A DNA stretch of 64,000 bases from Polytrichum commune (GCA_950295325.1 OX485806.1:26848001-26912000); one strand, 5' to 3'. Positions 1 through 12,480 are shown, counted from the first letter of the stretch. Translations and numbers: made by a program. Notes: generated by a model from the letters alone, not told the origin.

Positions 1-405
1 TGAAGTTGCAATCCGTGTGTAATGTACAATGTACGCCAGGAAGAAATCAGCTACATACCTGAGGGGAGGAGGTAACTCTACGTGTATTGCGTCACGTATA
101 TTGTACAGAAACGGGTTCCAATAAGTAGCCCAGAAAAGCTCTGTACTACTTAAGAGGGGGTTAATCGAAGCTTCTCCGCCCACACCGAGATTTCTGTACA
201 TCTTGGCTCGCAACAAACGCAAGTTAAAAGAATTTAGTGGGTAACTCCAAGGAGATGAAGCCATGCATCAAGAACTTAGAGAGAGGAAGCCATCTGATTA
301 ATTCTTTGTCAGTAGAATCGGTTGAGGGGGCGCGCTGCTCTAAATCTCAACTGTACATACATAGATCATCAGGGAGCAAGAGGAGAGAAGAGAAGTACCA
401 ACCGT
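1..405 (+). promoter_or_regulatory. 5' flank and probable 5' UTR of the remorin gene
   Basis: No coding exon is supported here. The modelled start codon of the downstream remorin is the ATG at 406. The same frame stays open upstream to an ATG at 322, so a start 28 codons earlier is possible. I could not place a TATA box or transcription start. The assignment as promoter plus leader is inference from position only. Confidence 0.35.
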
Positions 406-1143
406 ATGGAAGAAGCGCTGTGTGGTCTAAATTGGGGGAACATATCCGGGTACCAAGATTCAGCGGTGAGTAAAGAATCATCATCGCCGCAGAATAATGT
501 ATTATTTGGGTACAGTGATGATCTCTTCACCCCTCCCGATCCTGGCGACATGGAAGAGCATGAGAATACCGGTAGTCAGACACTCCCGGGGTGTTCTTGC
601 TGCATGCATCATCAGTACCCCATCCACCCTATCCACCCACTCTATCTTATGACAGGCACGCATGCGCCAACCACCACCGTGGAAGCGGTAAATTGGAGTC
701 CTCCGGTACCTGGAGTGAAGAACGATCAAGTGTTAAATTGGAGTCCTCCCGTAAAGAGTACAGAAGCGGTGGTAAATTCATGGAGTCCTCCTGCCGCAAA
801 GAATATTTCAGAACCACTGAATTGGAGTAGTAGTCCCTCTGAGGCTAATGAGAAAACAAGCACGTCGCCAAGGAAGACCACGATTAAAAACGAGGGCTCA
901 GACCATCAGAAAGCCCAGCGTACGCTTGAATATATATCTCTTAATAGGCATTATTGATCTTCGCAACCTATATATCGAGATACTGAATAATTATGTCAGT
1001 ATTACTAGCATTCTTTGATTTTCCTTTGTCAGATAATTCTGAGCCACGTGCATGTGTGAGAATCGAATGTCGAATCGATGGCGGTGTCTAATTAGGCCGT
1101 AGAATAAATGCTGGTTCATCATCGTGTACTCGGTGATCATCAT

Positions 1144-1175
<32 letters not shown>

Positions 1176-3777
1176 GCAGCAAAAATTGAGATCCTATCGT
1201 GGTTGCAATAGTCTCACCCGTGATTCTATCGATCCTGCACATCATGCATCGCAAGCTGAAGCATCACATGGTAGTTTGTGTTTGGTAAGTAATTTCAGAG
1301 TCGATCTTCAATCCGATTCTCACTTATTTATTTGTGTCTTATACGGGGTTGATTGGTGATTCTTCAGTTCAAATACCAGAAGAGTATCAAACAAACGGGC
1401 ATGGAGGTCACGAAGGTCATCATGAAATTAATCATCACAACGGGAAGGACGAGGGCGGCGAGATGCTGCATAAACTGAATAATGCAGGACCGATGTCGGA
1501 AGCACTCCACGAGCTCTGCGTTGCATTTCCCCCGGGATTCTCCCACTCGCCTCCAAGCGGGGGCGACGAGGCGAACATTAACAATGCTCCAGCCGCAGCC
1601 GCCACAGACGGCACAGAGAGCACGGGATGCACCAGCAACCGCTCTTTGCCTTCAACGCCCCGCCCGAATGGTTACGACATGGCACAGAAAAGGAGCGTGG
1701 TTAAGGCTGGGGTTGGCGGTGGCGGATTGGCTGACATGAACATAATGGGGACAGTTCAGCAGGAGCAGCCGGATCATGCGGTTTCTGGTAAATTGGCGAG
1801 AGCGGGGCAAGAGGGAAACCACTCCCTCGTATGTAGCACGCCAGCGGTTGCTCATTTGAAGGAGTGCAAGGAGGAGGAGCCTCCCGCTTCCCTCTCCCCG
1901 TCTAATCTTGGCGGAAAATCCAAGTGCGGCCGTCCCCGACCTGTTATGGGAGAGTACGACCAAGAGCAAGCGGCGAACAGTTCTAGTCCTCGCCAGCAAT
2001 CGCACATTCTTCTGACCATCTCTACGCCTCCACCTTCAGGTATGCAATTTTCTACACGCATTTCTGACAAAGCCTCGACGCCTACTAACTTTTTTTTGCG
2101 ATTGAGATACAAAGGCGAGATCATGGTAAGATAGATACGGGAGTTAATCTCTGGATGCAGAGAATTTTTCTTTTCTTTACACGAGCACTTGCATCACGTG
2201 TTTGCCAGCTACCTTTGTAATCATGGCGCATCTCTGAAATAGCCTCACCGCCTGACCTCTTTCTTGCGATTGAGATACAAGATTATGGTAAGATTTAAAG
2301 ATAGAGGAGTTGATCACTGGACGCAGAGAATGTTTGCTTTACAGTGGCAGTTTCATCACGTGTTTGCCAGTCACCTTGAAGATGTCACTTCTCTGAAGAA
2401 GCCTCGACGCTTAACCTGTTTCTGCAATTGAGATACAAAGGCAGGGTTATGGTAAGATAGATAGCGGAGTTGATCATAGGATGTAGAGAAAATTATCTTT
2501 GCATGAGTATTTGCATCACATGTTTGCCGGTTACGTTAAAGATGGCGCCGATAACTCTTGGATAAATTTGGCAGCGGCACATCATGATCAAGGCGAGGTA
2601 GTGACATACCAAGCGCAACTTCCAAGCAACCACTACATGGTGCCGGAGAACGGAGAAGCTCAGGACCAGCAGCCAAGGTGGAAGGACTTCAGCTGCCAGC
2701 TTCCCGAGTGCGTGATGAGCCGCGCAAATGCCAAATCGACTGGGATCTCGCCAGCAGGGGGTGCTCAGATGGAGCACCTGCTTGCTCGTGTCAAGCAGGA
2801 AAAGACCGCATCACGCGCGCGAGCATGGGAGGAAAGTGCCAAATGCAAGGCGTTCAATCGGTGCGCTGCTATCCAGCTCCTAATTTGACATCTCACTTGT
2901 CGCAAATAGCTCTAACACCTCGTACAACGTGCAACTTCTTGTCTGAGACTTTGTTGTATGAAGCTGAGATTAATCGCAACTGGATGGTTCGAGTCTGTGA
3001 AGCTTTCGAAGCTCTTTACCTAGACCACCAAGGTGATTGACATGTACAAGACTCATAATTTCAGGACTTCTTGCAATTATGTGTCTATTAAATGTCAATT
3101 CTGGACGTCTATCAACTCCAGATTGGAGATTGACTTGTTTATGTCTAATTTAAGGCAAGGTCTTCGGCGTACTGTCTCGTTTGATAGTGAACGATGATGA
3201 CTTTGCTCAAAAACTTGGTAGAACAAGAACAAGCAAGACTGTTTTTCTTTTGGCAGGTACTCACGGGACGAGTCGAAGATCACGGCATGGGAGAATACGA
3301 TGAAGGCTAAGGCCGAAGCTCGCATGCGTAGAGCTCAGGTACTTGCTCTGGCGTTCAAGGATAACCTGGATCGACATGGATGGATGAATGTTAGCTTTCA
3401 TTGCAATTGACCGGTTCCATCACTTCGGCATACTGAGGAAATTGTTTGTACAGATTCTTTTGTGGTATTGAAACTCATCAGCAACCGCATGCTTTGGTTC
3501 ATTACCAAGGCGCTTGACGTCTCAAGTAATTTACAAAACTGGTCATTATAATTGCGAAATTTCTGGTTGCCTTTGACAGGAGGACCTGGACAGGCAAAGA
3601 GCGAAGCATGTGGAGAAGATGAAGAACTCGGTGGCCAACGCGCACCGGGCGGCAGAGGAGATGCGGGCGGCCATGGAGGCCCGCAAAGCCGAGGAGATCG
3701 TGAAAGCCGAGGAGGTGGCGTCCCGCATACGTGCCACCGGGAAAATGCCTCGCAGATGCCTTTGTCTCAGTGCTTGA
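406..3777 (+). CDS. Remorin family protein, five-exon gene with long disordered N-terminus
   Basis: Remorins are plant proteins that bind the inner face of the plasma membrane and organise nanodomains and plasmodesmata. My exon model is 406-919, 1368-2039, 2575-2860, 3257-3338 and 3580-3777 (stop TGA at 3775), totalling 1752 nt or 583 residues. All phases agree (1, 1, 2, 0) with GT-AG borders. The last three exons are diagnostic. They encode a basic-acidic coiled coil that reads ARAWEESAKCKAFNR, then YSRDESKITAWENTMKAKAE, then VANAHRAAEEMRAAMEARKA. It ends in IRATGKMPRRCLCLSA, whose cysteines fit the RemCA membrane anchor (S-acylation sites). The N-terminal 460 residues are low complexity, with SLPSTPR in exon 2 and four NWSPP-like repeats in exon 1 (residues about 96-143). 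Group 5/6 remorins have such long N-termini. The C-terminal half is secure. The exon 1 to exon 2 junction uses a weak donor (C|GTACGC), so the N-terminus is less certain. Confidence 0.85.
1136..1182 (+). repeat. (CAT)n-(CAG)n trinucleotide repeat in remorin intron 1
   Basis: About seven CAT units run directly into about ten CAG units. An open frame through it would read polyHis-polyGln. That frame ends at a good donor (GTAAGT at 1285) in a phase that does not fit the next exon, so I treat it as intronic. A leader exon or alternative first exon remains possible. Confidence 0.8.
2045..2560 (+). repeat. Tandem array, about three copies of a 158-168 bp unit, in remorin intron 2
   Basis: The landmark ATTGAGATACAA recurs at 2101, 2269 and 2427. 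Each copy also carries a donor-like ATGGTAAGAT and the sequence CATCACRTGTTTGCC. The array fills nearly all of the intron between the donor at 2040 and the acceptor at 2574. Copies are clearly diverged from each other. Confidence 0.85.
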
Positions 3778-4903
3778 TGATGCATGCAGCCTTCACACCA
3801 TCATGTTCCTAAGAAACACGTATTCAAGAAGCTCCTCCTGCTTGAATTTTATGCATGTCCTAAAAACAATGTTCTTGTGCAGCAACAACAACGTTACTCG
3901 GTGAGATTAAGGTTAGGAGCTCAGTCCATGTGCAACCTCACCTCACCCCGGAAATTGATGCGCGGCTCCAAAACTGACTAGGCAAGCTCTTAGATGAGAT
4001 AGATGGCGATGAATTTGTTCAGATAACCTGCTACACACTGACACGCTTTGAACACAGATCATCAGAAAGTTGTAGAGTCACTTGTCAGTACTCTTGGATA
4101 TTCTTGCCAGTGTTCCACCATTTTTATGGACTGAGCTCTGTAACATTCACAGGTATCCAACTGCGAATCCTGACTTACTTGGTTTATGTACGTAGCTGGC
4201 TGATGATGTCTCGAAACTGTTGTCAATTCAATATGGACCTGTCCTGGCGAAGGGGGCTCAAATTTTGTTACGAGTGCAGTAGTACCTCATTCTATCCTTC
4301 GATTTGTACCTGTTTGTTTAGCAATTTGTGTTGGAAGGGTAATATCAAGATGTTCAGAGAATGTTTACCTCCTGCAATCTCTGTACCAAGGTGTTCGTTA
4401 TAGTGATCCGAATTGCAAAAGTATAAATCCTCGGGAAGTGACCTTCTCATAAACATACTATGCGGCATTTTGCAGAATGTTTTGTAATGAAACAGAGGTC
4501 ACGGAGTGTCACAGTTTGCAGAATCCTTGCACCATTTATGGTATGTAGTGTCATGTGGGCAATCGTGTCACTTACCCTATTTTGAGGCGTATGCTAGATT
4601 ACAAAGAAGAGAAGAAACGTTGGTCTTCCTGGACCAGCGTGATTGAAATGCCCGTTCGACCCACCCTTGGTATTATGTCTGGTGGGCATAATAACAGTTT
4701 TGCAGGACTACTAACCCCTCTCAGGGTGGGCACTATAGTAACCTGTGTAACCAAGGTGACCATGGAAACTTAATGACTGGATGCTAGATTACACTAATGA
4801 TTGACAACTTCCCCATTAGTGTCACCTCATGACACTTGGCGTTCAAGTGCACTTGCAAATATCTAGGCATGAGTATATAAGTTCAATAGTGTTATGAAGT
4901 GTA
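3778..4903. other. Intergenic: remorin 3' flank
   Basis: It follows the remorin stop codon and should contain the 3' UTR. Open frames at 4104-4403 and 4555-4773 have no recognisable domain. I see no further gene here. Confidence 0.4.
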
Positions 4904-5353
4904 AGGTAGTTGACCCATTCCCGATCACCACCCCATTTTTGAAGCTTTGGCCAACCTATTTCCGTGTAGCACAATATCAATCTTTGATCAATGTTGACTT
5001 GTCGTGCTTGGAATCCAACTTAGCCAAATGTCAATGGCTAAGTTGACAGCTAGGTTTAGATTGCCAACATGTTGTTTAGGTGTCACCATTGTCGATGACA
5101 GGTTTCGAGCATTCTTGGGTTTGTAAGTGGTTAGTAATTAGAAAGAGGGTAGCCTATACCATGAGTATAGGTCAAAGAGAATATCCACTTAAAAATTCAT
5201 AGTAATTGGTTATTGCAAAAAACATGATGGAAAAAAATATGAGTTTCTTCTTGTTTCTATCCCAATCTCTTACGTAGGGGATTTTTCCTATGATCACATC
5301 TAAACCCCATATACGCTAAATTATTTGACTAGTCGGGAATGGGTCAGCTACCT
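4904..5353. mobile_element. Tc1/mariner-like MITE, family AGGTAG-TGACCC
   Basis: The ends are inverted repeats of about 20 bp: AGGTAGTTGACCCATTCCCG on the left and, reverse-complemented, AGGTAGCTGACCCATTCCCG on the right. Each side is flanked by TA (4902-4903 and 5354-5355), the target-site signature of Tc1/mariner elements. It is 450 bp long with no coding frame. The family assignment rests on the TA flank and terminal repeats only. Confidence 0.65.
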
Positions 5354-5355
5354 TA

Positions 5356-6740
5356 TGCCTATGTTACACAATGATCTACAAGTTGATTAAAGTGTACATA
5401 CATGACATTTGGTATTAGTATGTTCAAGAATATCTTCCTATTACATACTAAAATGTAAGCACATGACATTTGCCATTAGCGTGCTCAATAATATCTTCCC
5501 TGTGCATACTTAAACACAAAACTATCATCCCAAGTATCCCAACATTGTGCTACGGTCAATGTCATAATGTAAATAATTTTCAAAAAGTTATTGTTATTGA
5601 TGGATAGCATCATATTGGCAATTAGCGGATGTCATACTTTGAGACCTCTAGACATCTGGTTTAGGCCCATTGCAAATAGTGTATGTGACATCAACGGTGT
5701 AGTGTTTCCACCATGTGTTGTTGGAAGAAAAGGTTGGAGGGGTAAAACATGACATTTCATGTGTACCCCTTCCTTCGAATGTTATAATATGAAAATCTAG
5801 AGGGTATTCCATGCCCCTTTCTCCTTTTAAAATAGCTCATCTCTCAAGTTTCAAGAACCTATGGATATATCTCAATTTAAGTGCAAAACTTGTCCATGCA
5901 ATTCCACAACCAACATTGAGTGAAATGCACTAGAAACAACCCTTTCATAAGCTTGAGACATGCTTAGGATTCCTATTTGGGACTTCATTCATTAGCAATA
6001 AGTTAGAACCCGTCTTCCACTATAGTGCCAACAAGCTATAGCAAAAGGAAAAAGAAACAAAAGGCATTCATGTCATGATAAAAGTAAAAGCATTCCCCAA
6101 CCACATGCCAATTGGAGTGCAAACCTGTCACTACACTAACTTGCCAAGTGCAAAGAAGTACTCTTGAAGAAGGTTCCTCTCTTATATGCAATGTGCACAT
6201 AGCCATCATCCATTTCTCAAGCTTCCAATTGTTGTGGTGATTAAGCTACTCAAAAATCATTATTCTTACCCGCTACTCACAACTATCCACATGTTGGTTC
6301 AAGTTATCTTGCAAGTGGTGCTTCCTGCACATAGTTCATAACCAATCAAAGATTCTCTTTCTCTCCACATCTATTGCCCCTTTCAGCACGACTCTTCTTT
6401 TTTTGCACAACTCTTCCTTTGATATCATAACATTACTAAGCAACTAGACGATGGTCTTTTTCCAAAGAAAGGGGTTGCTATTGAAAACTCAAAATTTATA
6501 GTTGCATGTCAAAAACTTCATAATCACAACTTGAGTGGTCCCAATCAACATGAAATCTTGAAATTAAAAAGGCATTATGCTCTCCCGATACCTAGTTCCA
6601 CATAATGCAACCAAGGAGCTGAGTAATGTTATGGTTATGATGATGTAGTTGTAGTGATGTGTATACTTATCAATGTAATGGAAAATTCACTTTTTGAACT
6701 TTGAAGTAAAATAAAACCTAACCTCTGAAACAGGACGGAA
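5356..6740. other. Intergenic, AT-rich, no gene seen
   Basis: There is no open frame of note and no element I could delimit. The last part is the presumed promoter of the canopy-like gene. A GA-rich stretch at about 6830-6862 looks like a typical plant 5' leader. Confidence 0.4.
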
Positions 6741-6927
6741 GGTGACAGTGATTCATCCATCCTTTCATTCGCTGCCCAAGCTTCATCCACACGTTAATCA
6801 TTTGCGCAGGCAGCTCGTCACAGAGGTTCGAGAGACGAGAGAGAGAGAAAGAAACAGAGAGGAGTTGAATTTTCCTTTGCGAAAGTGCGAGTTCGGCGAT
6901 CACATTGTTGCGAAGGTTTTCGGAGCT

Positions 6928-9900
6928 ATGGAGCTTGTCAGAAGTGCCGCCATGGCTCTGCTCCTCTTCGCATCCCTCTGGATTACTCCTACATTGGGTG
7001 TCGTGGACGACAAGTGCGCTGCTTGTAAAGCCGTCGCTGTACGTCATCTCCTCGCCTCTCTGTTTGCAATCCATCTCTCGAGCTCCCAACCTTTTTCCTT
7101 CTTGCGTGGATTACAAATGTCACATCTGATTGTACTACCTGTAGAGACGCCGGAATGTCTATCATTGGCTTGTTTGTTTCTGCACTTCCGTAAGTAGGGT
7201 TAGAGGGAGGCTCGTGGATGGAGCTTGGTGTCTCTGCTTGCAATCCATCTCTCCAGCTCCTAATCTTTGTCCTTCTTGCGTGGATTATAAATGCCATACC
7301 TGATTGTAGTACCTGGAGAGACGCGGGAATGTGTTCCATTGGCCTTGTTTGCTCCTGCAGTTCCGTAAGTAGGGTTGGAGGGAGGTTTGTGGACGGAGCT
7401 TAGAGTCTCTGCTTACAATCCATCTCTCGAGCTCCCAATATTTCTCCTTCGTGCACGATTTACTAATGCTAAACCTAATTTGTAGTACCTGTATAGACGC
7501 CGGAATGTCTTCTATAGGCTTGTTTGTTTCTACACTTCCGTTAAGCAGGGTTAGAGGGAGGCTTGTGGATGGAGCTCGGAGTCTTTAGTTGCATTCCATC
7601 TCTCGAGCTCCCAATCTTTCTCCTTCGTGCGTGGATTACGGATGCCATACCTGATTGTTGTACCTGGAGAGACGCTGAAATGTCTTCCACTGGCCTTTTT
7701 GTTTCTGCATTTCCGTAATTAGGGCGAGAGGGAGGTATGTGGACGGAGCTTGGATGTGGTTGTTAGCTCCTGTCTCAGTGCTGTTTTTTAAATGCCTTTT
7801 GTCATCATAGTAGCATTGTACAGGATACCGGGTTTTCATTGACAGGGAGATCAAAATGTCAGGGAAGTGGTCGAGATTGGTGCATTCTTAGAGCACGATC
7901 AGTGGCCTGGTTTCTATGCACAGTGTGGAGCACAGCATGCTTCTGTGTGAATAACGAAGGGGAGACTTTTGGTTTGGGAGCTCCTCCGCATTGTGATCAC
8001 CTAGTTTAAGTATTTGGATGACAGGATGTAGAGTTTTTTCACGACTAATTTATGGTATGTGGACATGAATGTACTGGAAGGAGGAGTTTGATCGTAATCT
8101 TTCAAATCATATAAGACAAGCCTCTGAGTTTACGTGATTAGAGACAACTGATAAGAATAATGTGGACTGTGACAAATTCGATCTGCCATTTCAGCAGGAT
8201 TGGGACTGTGCAAGTGATACATGAATGTGGCAAGACTTGTTATATGTCCAAAAGCTAGCTTTATGACTCTGGAACGGCTCTTGGAAATCTTCAACAGAGG
8301 TGTAGCATTTCACTCAGTTCCAGTATAGATCTTGAGCAGTAGTGCAGTAGTGCACTGTGAAGCAATAATGTTGAAGCAGAGCCCTGATATTGATGATCGG
8401 GTACATGTGAGGTGGTTGCCCTTGCTGTATATAGGCAACGAACTGACTCTCTACTTTATGGTTCTGCAGATCGAGCTTGAGGAGTCACTTGCAAATGTAT
8501 GTTTTCTTATTCTCTGCAAACTCATGAAAGCTGTTTGTTGAAAGAGATGAATACTTGTGACAATGAAGTTGTGTGGCTTTGCATAACTGGTACTTCTCTA
8601 GATTTTGGGTTCTAAGTTCCTTTCTTTCAAGGAAAAAACCTGATCAATGGCCCTCAACGGTTTAGTTGAAATAAAACGCACATACCTCTCTATCTTTCAG
8701 TGGCTTTGGATTTGTATTATCTATTTAAAGTTCATTGTGTTTTTGGTTGCTGCAGGAAAGACCAAGGAATCACCTGGACTATAGACACCGGCTTGATTCC
8801 AAGGGCCAGCGTGAAGGAAAAGTGATTGATTACAGGTGGGTTTGTCCATCTATGTTTGAATTTGGATGTTTCCTGTTGTTAGTTTGCCCATGGACATGGA
8901 TGACTATCTCCCCATGTCTGTTCCTTGAATTGGTGATTTACTCGTGTGTAGAAAATGCATGCATGGATGCCAGAGTCAGTGAGTTGCGAGTGGTGGAGCT
9001 TTTAGATGGCCTATGTGCAAAGATGAAGCCCTATATTCCTAATAAGGTAAAATGTTCGGTCCATTAACATCCTGCTGAGGATTATACCTTTTAATAAGTT
9101 TTCTATGAGCATCTTCAGCAAGGGTATGACATGGTGTGTTAATCTTCAGAGCATCCGTTATTTACAATTATTGGCAGCTTGTTAGCAAGTCTCTTCAGGG
9201 TCCTGATCCTACACAACTAATCAAAATTAAAATAACATTCAAGTTCTTTTTTCTGGTTCTTGTGGATTTACGTATGTCTCTGCAAAGATGCAGTATTGAT
9301 AAGGTTGTGGCTGTGGAATAGGTTGCCCCAGGTCAAACTTTTTGGTTGAAAATGGAAGGTGGAGTCCCAGATGCTCCAGAGATGGCTTTAAGTAATCACA
9401 AATCTCCCTCTTGTCACTTTTGAAAGCACAGCTTATGGTATAGCATGTATGAGACAGGAAAAAGCAAACACTTCACAACAGCTGACAATGATGCTTTTCT
9501 CTTTGCAGATCGGCAGCACACAGAAGTGCACTCTAGGGCTATTGTTGAGTTCTGTGGCCGGTGAGTTATAGCCTCTAACATTCTACTGCAAGTTCTTTGA
9601 CCTTTGAAGCTACTGTACTGATTGCATAATATGCAACAGCATGCTGCATCACTTGACTTGCTTTTAAATTTAGAAAAGATTCAGGGGCTTTGCAGAAGAT
9701 GTAAGTCCAATTGAGGGAATTGCAGGGTATTTACTTGTTTGGACAAAAAGGAGGTAAAATAATTGTAGAAATGGTAATGGTTACCTTTCATTTTCCTCAT
9801 TTTCTGTGGCAGGCTACTGGAGACAACTGAAGAGGAGGTGTGTCTTCAAATAAGAACTATTCTTATTTATTGTTACTGCAGCTGCTAATGTGAACATTGA

Positions 9901-11103
9901 GATATTTTTGTCACCAGATATTTTATAAGCTATAGCAGATCATAACAATTAGCCTGGTTTAGGAGCTTAAGGCTTTTGAATCATGAAGTGTGCAATTGTT
10001 AACATTACTGTGTCTTGATGATGTCCTTATGATGAGCATGATTGTGATGTTGTGAACAGTTGACAGAGAAGATTCGAGTTGGGGAAGTTGGTACTGGTGA
10101 TGTTGAGCAAGTGCTATGCCAGGAACTCAGTAAAAGTTGCACGAAAACATCGTGAGTCAGCTTCCTAATTGCCTGGGGGTTCTGTTAGTTTTTTCTGAAT
10201 TAACTCTTCTATTTTGAGAAATCCCCCTGTGTCACTGTCATGCCATGTTCTTAGAGCCCCTTTGCATTACTGGAGGTTAATGCACAGCTCATCATAAGCA
10301 ACAAGATAATATTTTTTTGCCTACTCAAAAAAGAAGAGAAGAGACGCCTTTGATGTTGGCACTGGCGTGAATAATGGTGTTGCTTCATATCCAAGTTAGT
10401 GTAATTCTATATAAAATTCTGAAATGGACATCACAAGAATTAGAGGGACCTTGAAGAATGCTGCCTAGTTTCAAAGCCAAGCGGGTGCAGATAAGCACTT
10501 AAAGTCCTCCAAGGGCAAGCCCTAGGTTTCCAAATGATTGGTTGAAAGTATCTGATTTCCACAATTACCCCACTATGATTGCGTGCATTGGAAATCAATG
10601 TGCTTGGAAGGTCGCCCATCTTAGCAGTATTCTGGTCATGGGCAAACTTAACCTTGGAGGTTCCATGGGTTCCGAGCTAAAATGTTAAAATGTTAAAATG
10701 GTCCATGTAAATGTATATTCATGAAGGTTATATATTCGTGTAGGCCATTTAACCTTCATGAATGTATACTTGGCTACTCACTACATTTGCAATCTACCTT
10801 TGATAGAAAGTTGGTATAGATGTTGTACTTCAAATGTTGCAAACGGCTTGATTCCATTTTGAACTAACCCACAATGAGAGCACTAAACAGTAGATTTTGT
10901 GACTCTTTGATAGGGAGACAACTGCACCTGATGCAAATGAAAATGATACAGAAGAAGAGGATGAGGATGAGGATGAGAAGGGTTTAGGAGAAGGTCTTAT
11001 TAATGGTGGCAAACATGACCAGTCAGAAGAAGTCATTCCACAGGTGGATGTAGGAGTGGATCCCGGAGAGTCCATCAGCATGGGCAGTGATGGTGAGCTT
11101 TAA
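6928..11103 (+). CDS. Canopy / MIR-interacting saposin-like protein (DUF3456), nine exons, secretory pathway
   Basis: Exons: 6928-7038, 8470-8496, 8756-8835, 8974-9046, 9322-9391, 9509-9560, 9813-9837, 10060-10151 and 10914-11103 (stop TAA 11101). They total 720 nt or 239 residues; all are GT-AG and in phase. Residues 1-24 form a signal peptide ending near TPTLG. The mature protein begins VVDDKCAACKAVA and has six cysteines (30, 33, 87, 136, 166, 173) in the saposin-B/canopy order. Blocks typical of plant canopy proteins are RPRNHLDYRHRLDSKGQREG, VIDYRVSELRVVELLDGLC, VEFCGRLLETTEEE and VLCQELSKSC. The tail is acidic (run of E and D around residue 190). Animal canopy proteins are ER folding co-factors for receptors; the plant role is not well defined, so an ER lumen role is inference. 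No KDEL-type signal is seen. An alternative last intron (donor 11093, acceptor about 11299) would change the last residues. The in-frame ATG at 6742 lies before the signal peptide and is less likely to be the start. Confidence 0.93.
7056..7760 (+). repeat. Tandem array, four copies of a 174-175 bp unit, in canopy intron 1
   Basis: The landmark TGCTTGCAATCCATCTCTC recurs near 7061, 7235, 7410 and 7585. The first copy starts about 17 bp after the exon 1 donor. Each copy repeats GAGACGCCGGAATGT and a GTAAGTAGGGTTRGAGGGAG block that contains a donor-like GTAAGT. Homology to coding sequence is not apparent. Confidence 0.9.
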
Positions 11104-12329
11104 AGTATTAATTCTTTTATCATCTGTACAACCAGCATTGGAGTATAGGTGCAGGTATAGGAATCCCCTTGGGTATAGTTTTAAAACATTACTCGTCTTT
11201 GCAGCAGGTTACTCATTCAGAGTAAATGTTGAATTGGTGGCTGGTTCTGGACTAGACTTTCCTTCATTTTTGTGCTTCTGGTCTTTTTCTTCTTCCAGGA
11301 GGTGGAGTTTGTTGAGCTTGTTGCTTGATGTGGTGTGAAGAGTTTCTTATATATTACAGTTATGCCTTAACTGAAAGGGACTTTTGGTTGGGAGTTGATT
11401 GTTTTGCATAGAACACCTTCCATGTGGGTAAGTTCTGGGTGCACACTCCGAGGTAGTGTGGAGGTTTGAACAAAGAACATTGTATTTTGGTTCAATGAAG
11501 TTCAAACTCATTTTGGCATGCCAAGAGGTGCTAAAATAGATTGCTCTTCATTTGACTTTGAACATTACCTCTGAGCATGCACAAATAGAGAGAAATTATA
11601 TGTTTTGTATGTAACAACCACCAATCAGAGTACCTGCAGAGTCTAACCACAGAGTTGTCATTCTAATGACCAAGATTTGATGAACCTCTTGTTTGCACAA
11701 ACATTCAAGAACAGAGTCTGATGTAATCTGTTTGTCATTTCCGCTATGCCATCAACTAAGATTTTCTCTACTGATGGCAACTAAGATTGCCATCAGTTAC
11801 GATTTGTATTGCAATATAATTACTTTGCATATTACTGAGGCACAAATATTCACATAAGGTCTGGGAATCTGGAATTATGTCATCCTACAATGACTGACTA
11901 GCTTGGAGTCTATTCATGCAGTATCCAAATATTTGTAATAGTGGGTCAGAGAGTCAGAAACATATTACATGTGTTACAGGGTGGCTGGATACATTTCAAC
12001 TTACAGTTTGAGTCCCCTGCAGACTCTTGAGGTTTCTGTGGTTGCATTGACACAACCTTAAATCATAGGCTCGCCAATGAAACTGGCCATTTATGGCTGA
12101 CGACCCCAGTCCTTAGAGGTAACTGATTATAACATTTTGCTCGTACAATGTAGTTTAAAATGAGCCACACTTTGTGTTGTGGAGTGTCCCCACTCCATTA
12201 GAGATAGGTTTTCCTCCCCTATTTGGAGATGTAGTACTAGACAGATGCAAAATCTTTCTTCCGATTGGACCTACAAGTCGATGTTGTTCTAGTTTCACAA
12301 GGTATGCGGGTGTTATTCAGTTACTCTTC
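11104..12329. other. Canopy gene 3' flank and intergenic, no gene seen
   Basis: It contains a possible 3' UTR intron acceptor (TTCTTCTTCCAG ending at 11299). No other coding evidence is present. Confidence 0.4.
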
Positions 12330-12480
12330 TTAAGTGGACCCCTATATTTGAGTAGTGTGATTCGATGAGGATCAAAGAACAAACACCATAAATGCACATC
12401 TTTAAAAGAGATTGGACTACATCTTCATATTTATTGACTACTTCACAAACAATAGTGAACACAACCGGGAGGACCTTTAT
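12330..12480 (+). repeat. Solo arm of the TAGGTCCTCCC inverted-repeat family
   Basis: It carries the family landmarks in order: CCCTATATTTGAGTAGTGTG, then AACAAACACCATAAA, then AAAGAGATTGGACTAC, then a CACAACCGGGAGGACC end. Related arms occur at about 14620, 15595, 15940, 20165, 27119-27545, 29195 and 32951. It is non-coding. Confidence 0.6.

Noticed and set aside
502-729. Minus-strand open frames over the remorin exons (502-729, 1652-2005, 1852-2124)
   Set aside because: They are antisense shadows of GC-rich coding exons with no domain of their own.
1108-1359. Open frame with polyHis-polyGln as a possible extra remorin exon
   Set aside because: The good donor at 1285 leaves phase 0, while the next exon needs phase 1, and no suitable acceptor is evident. 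Kept as an intronic microsatellite.
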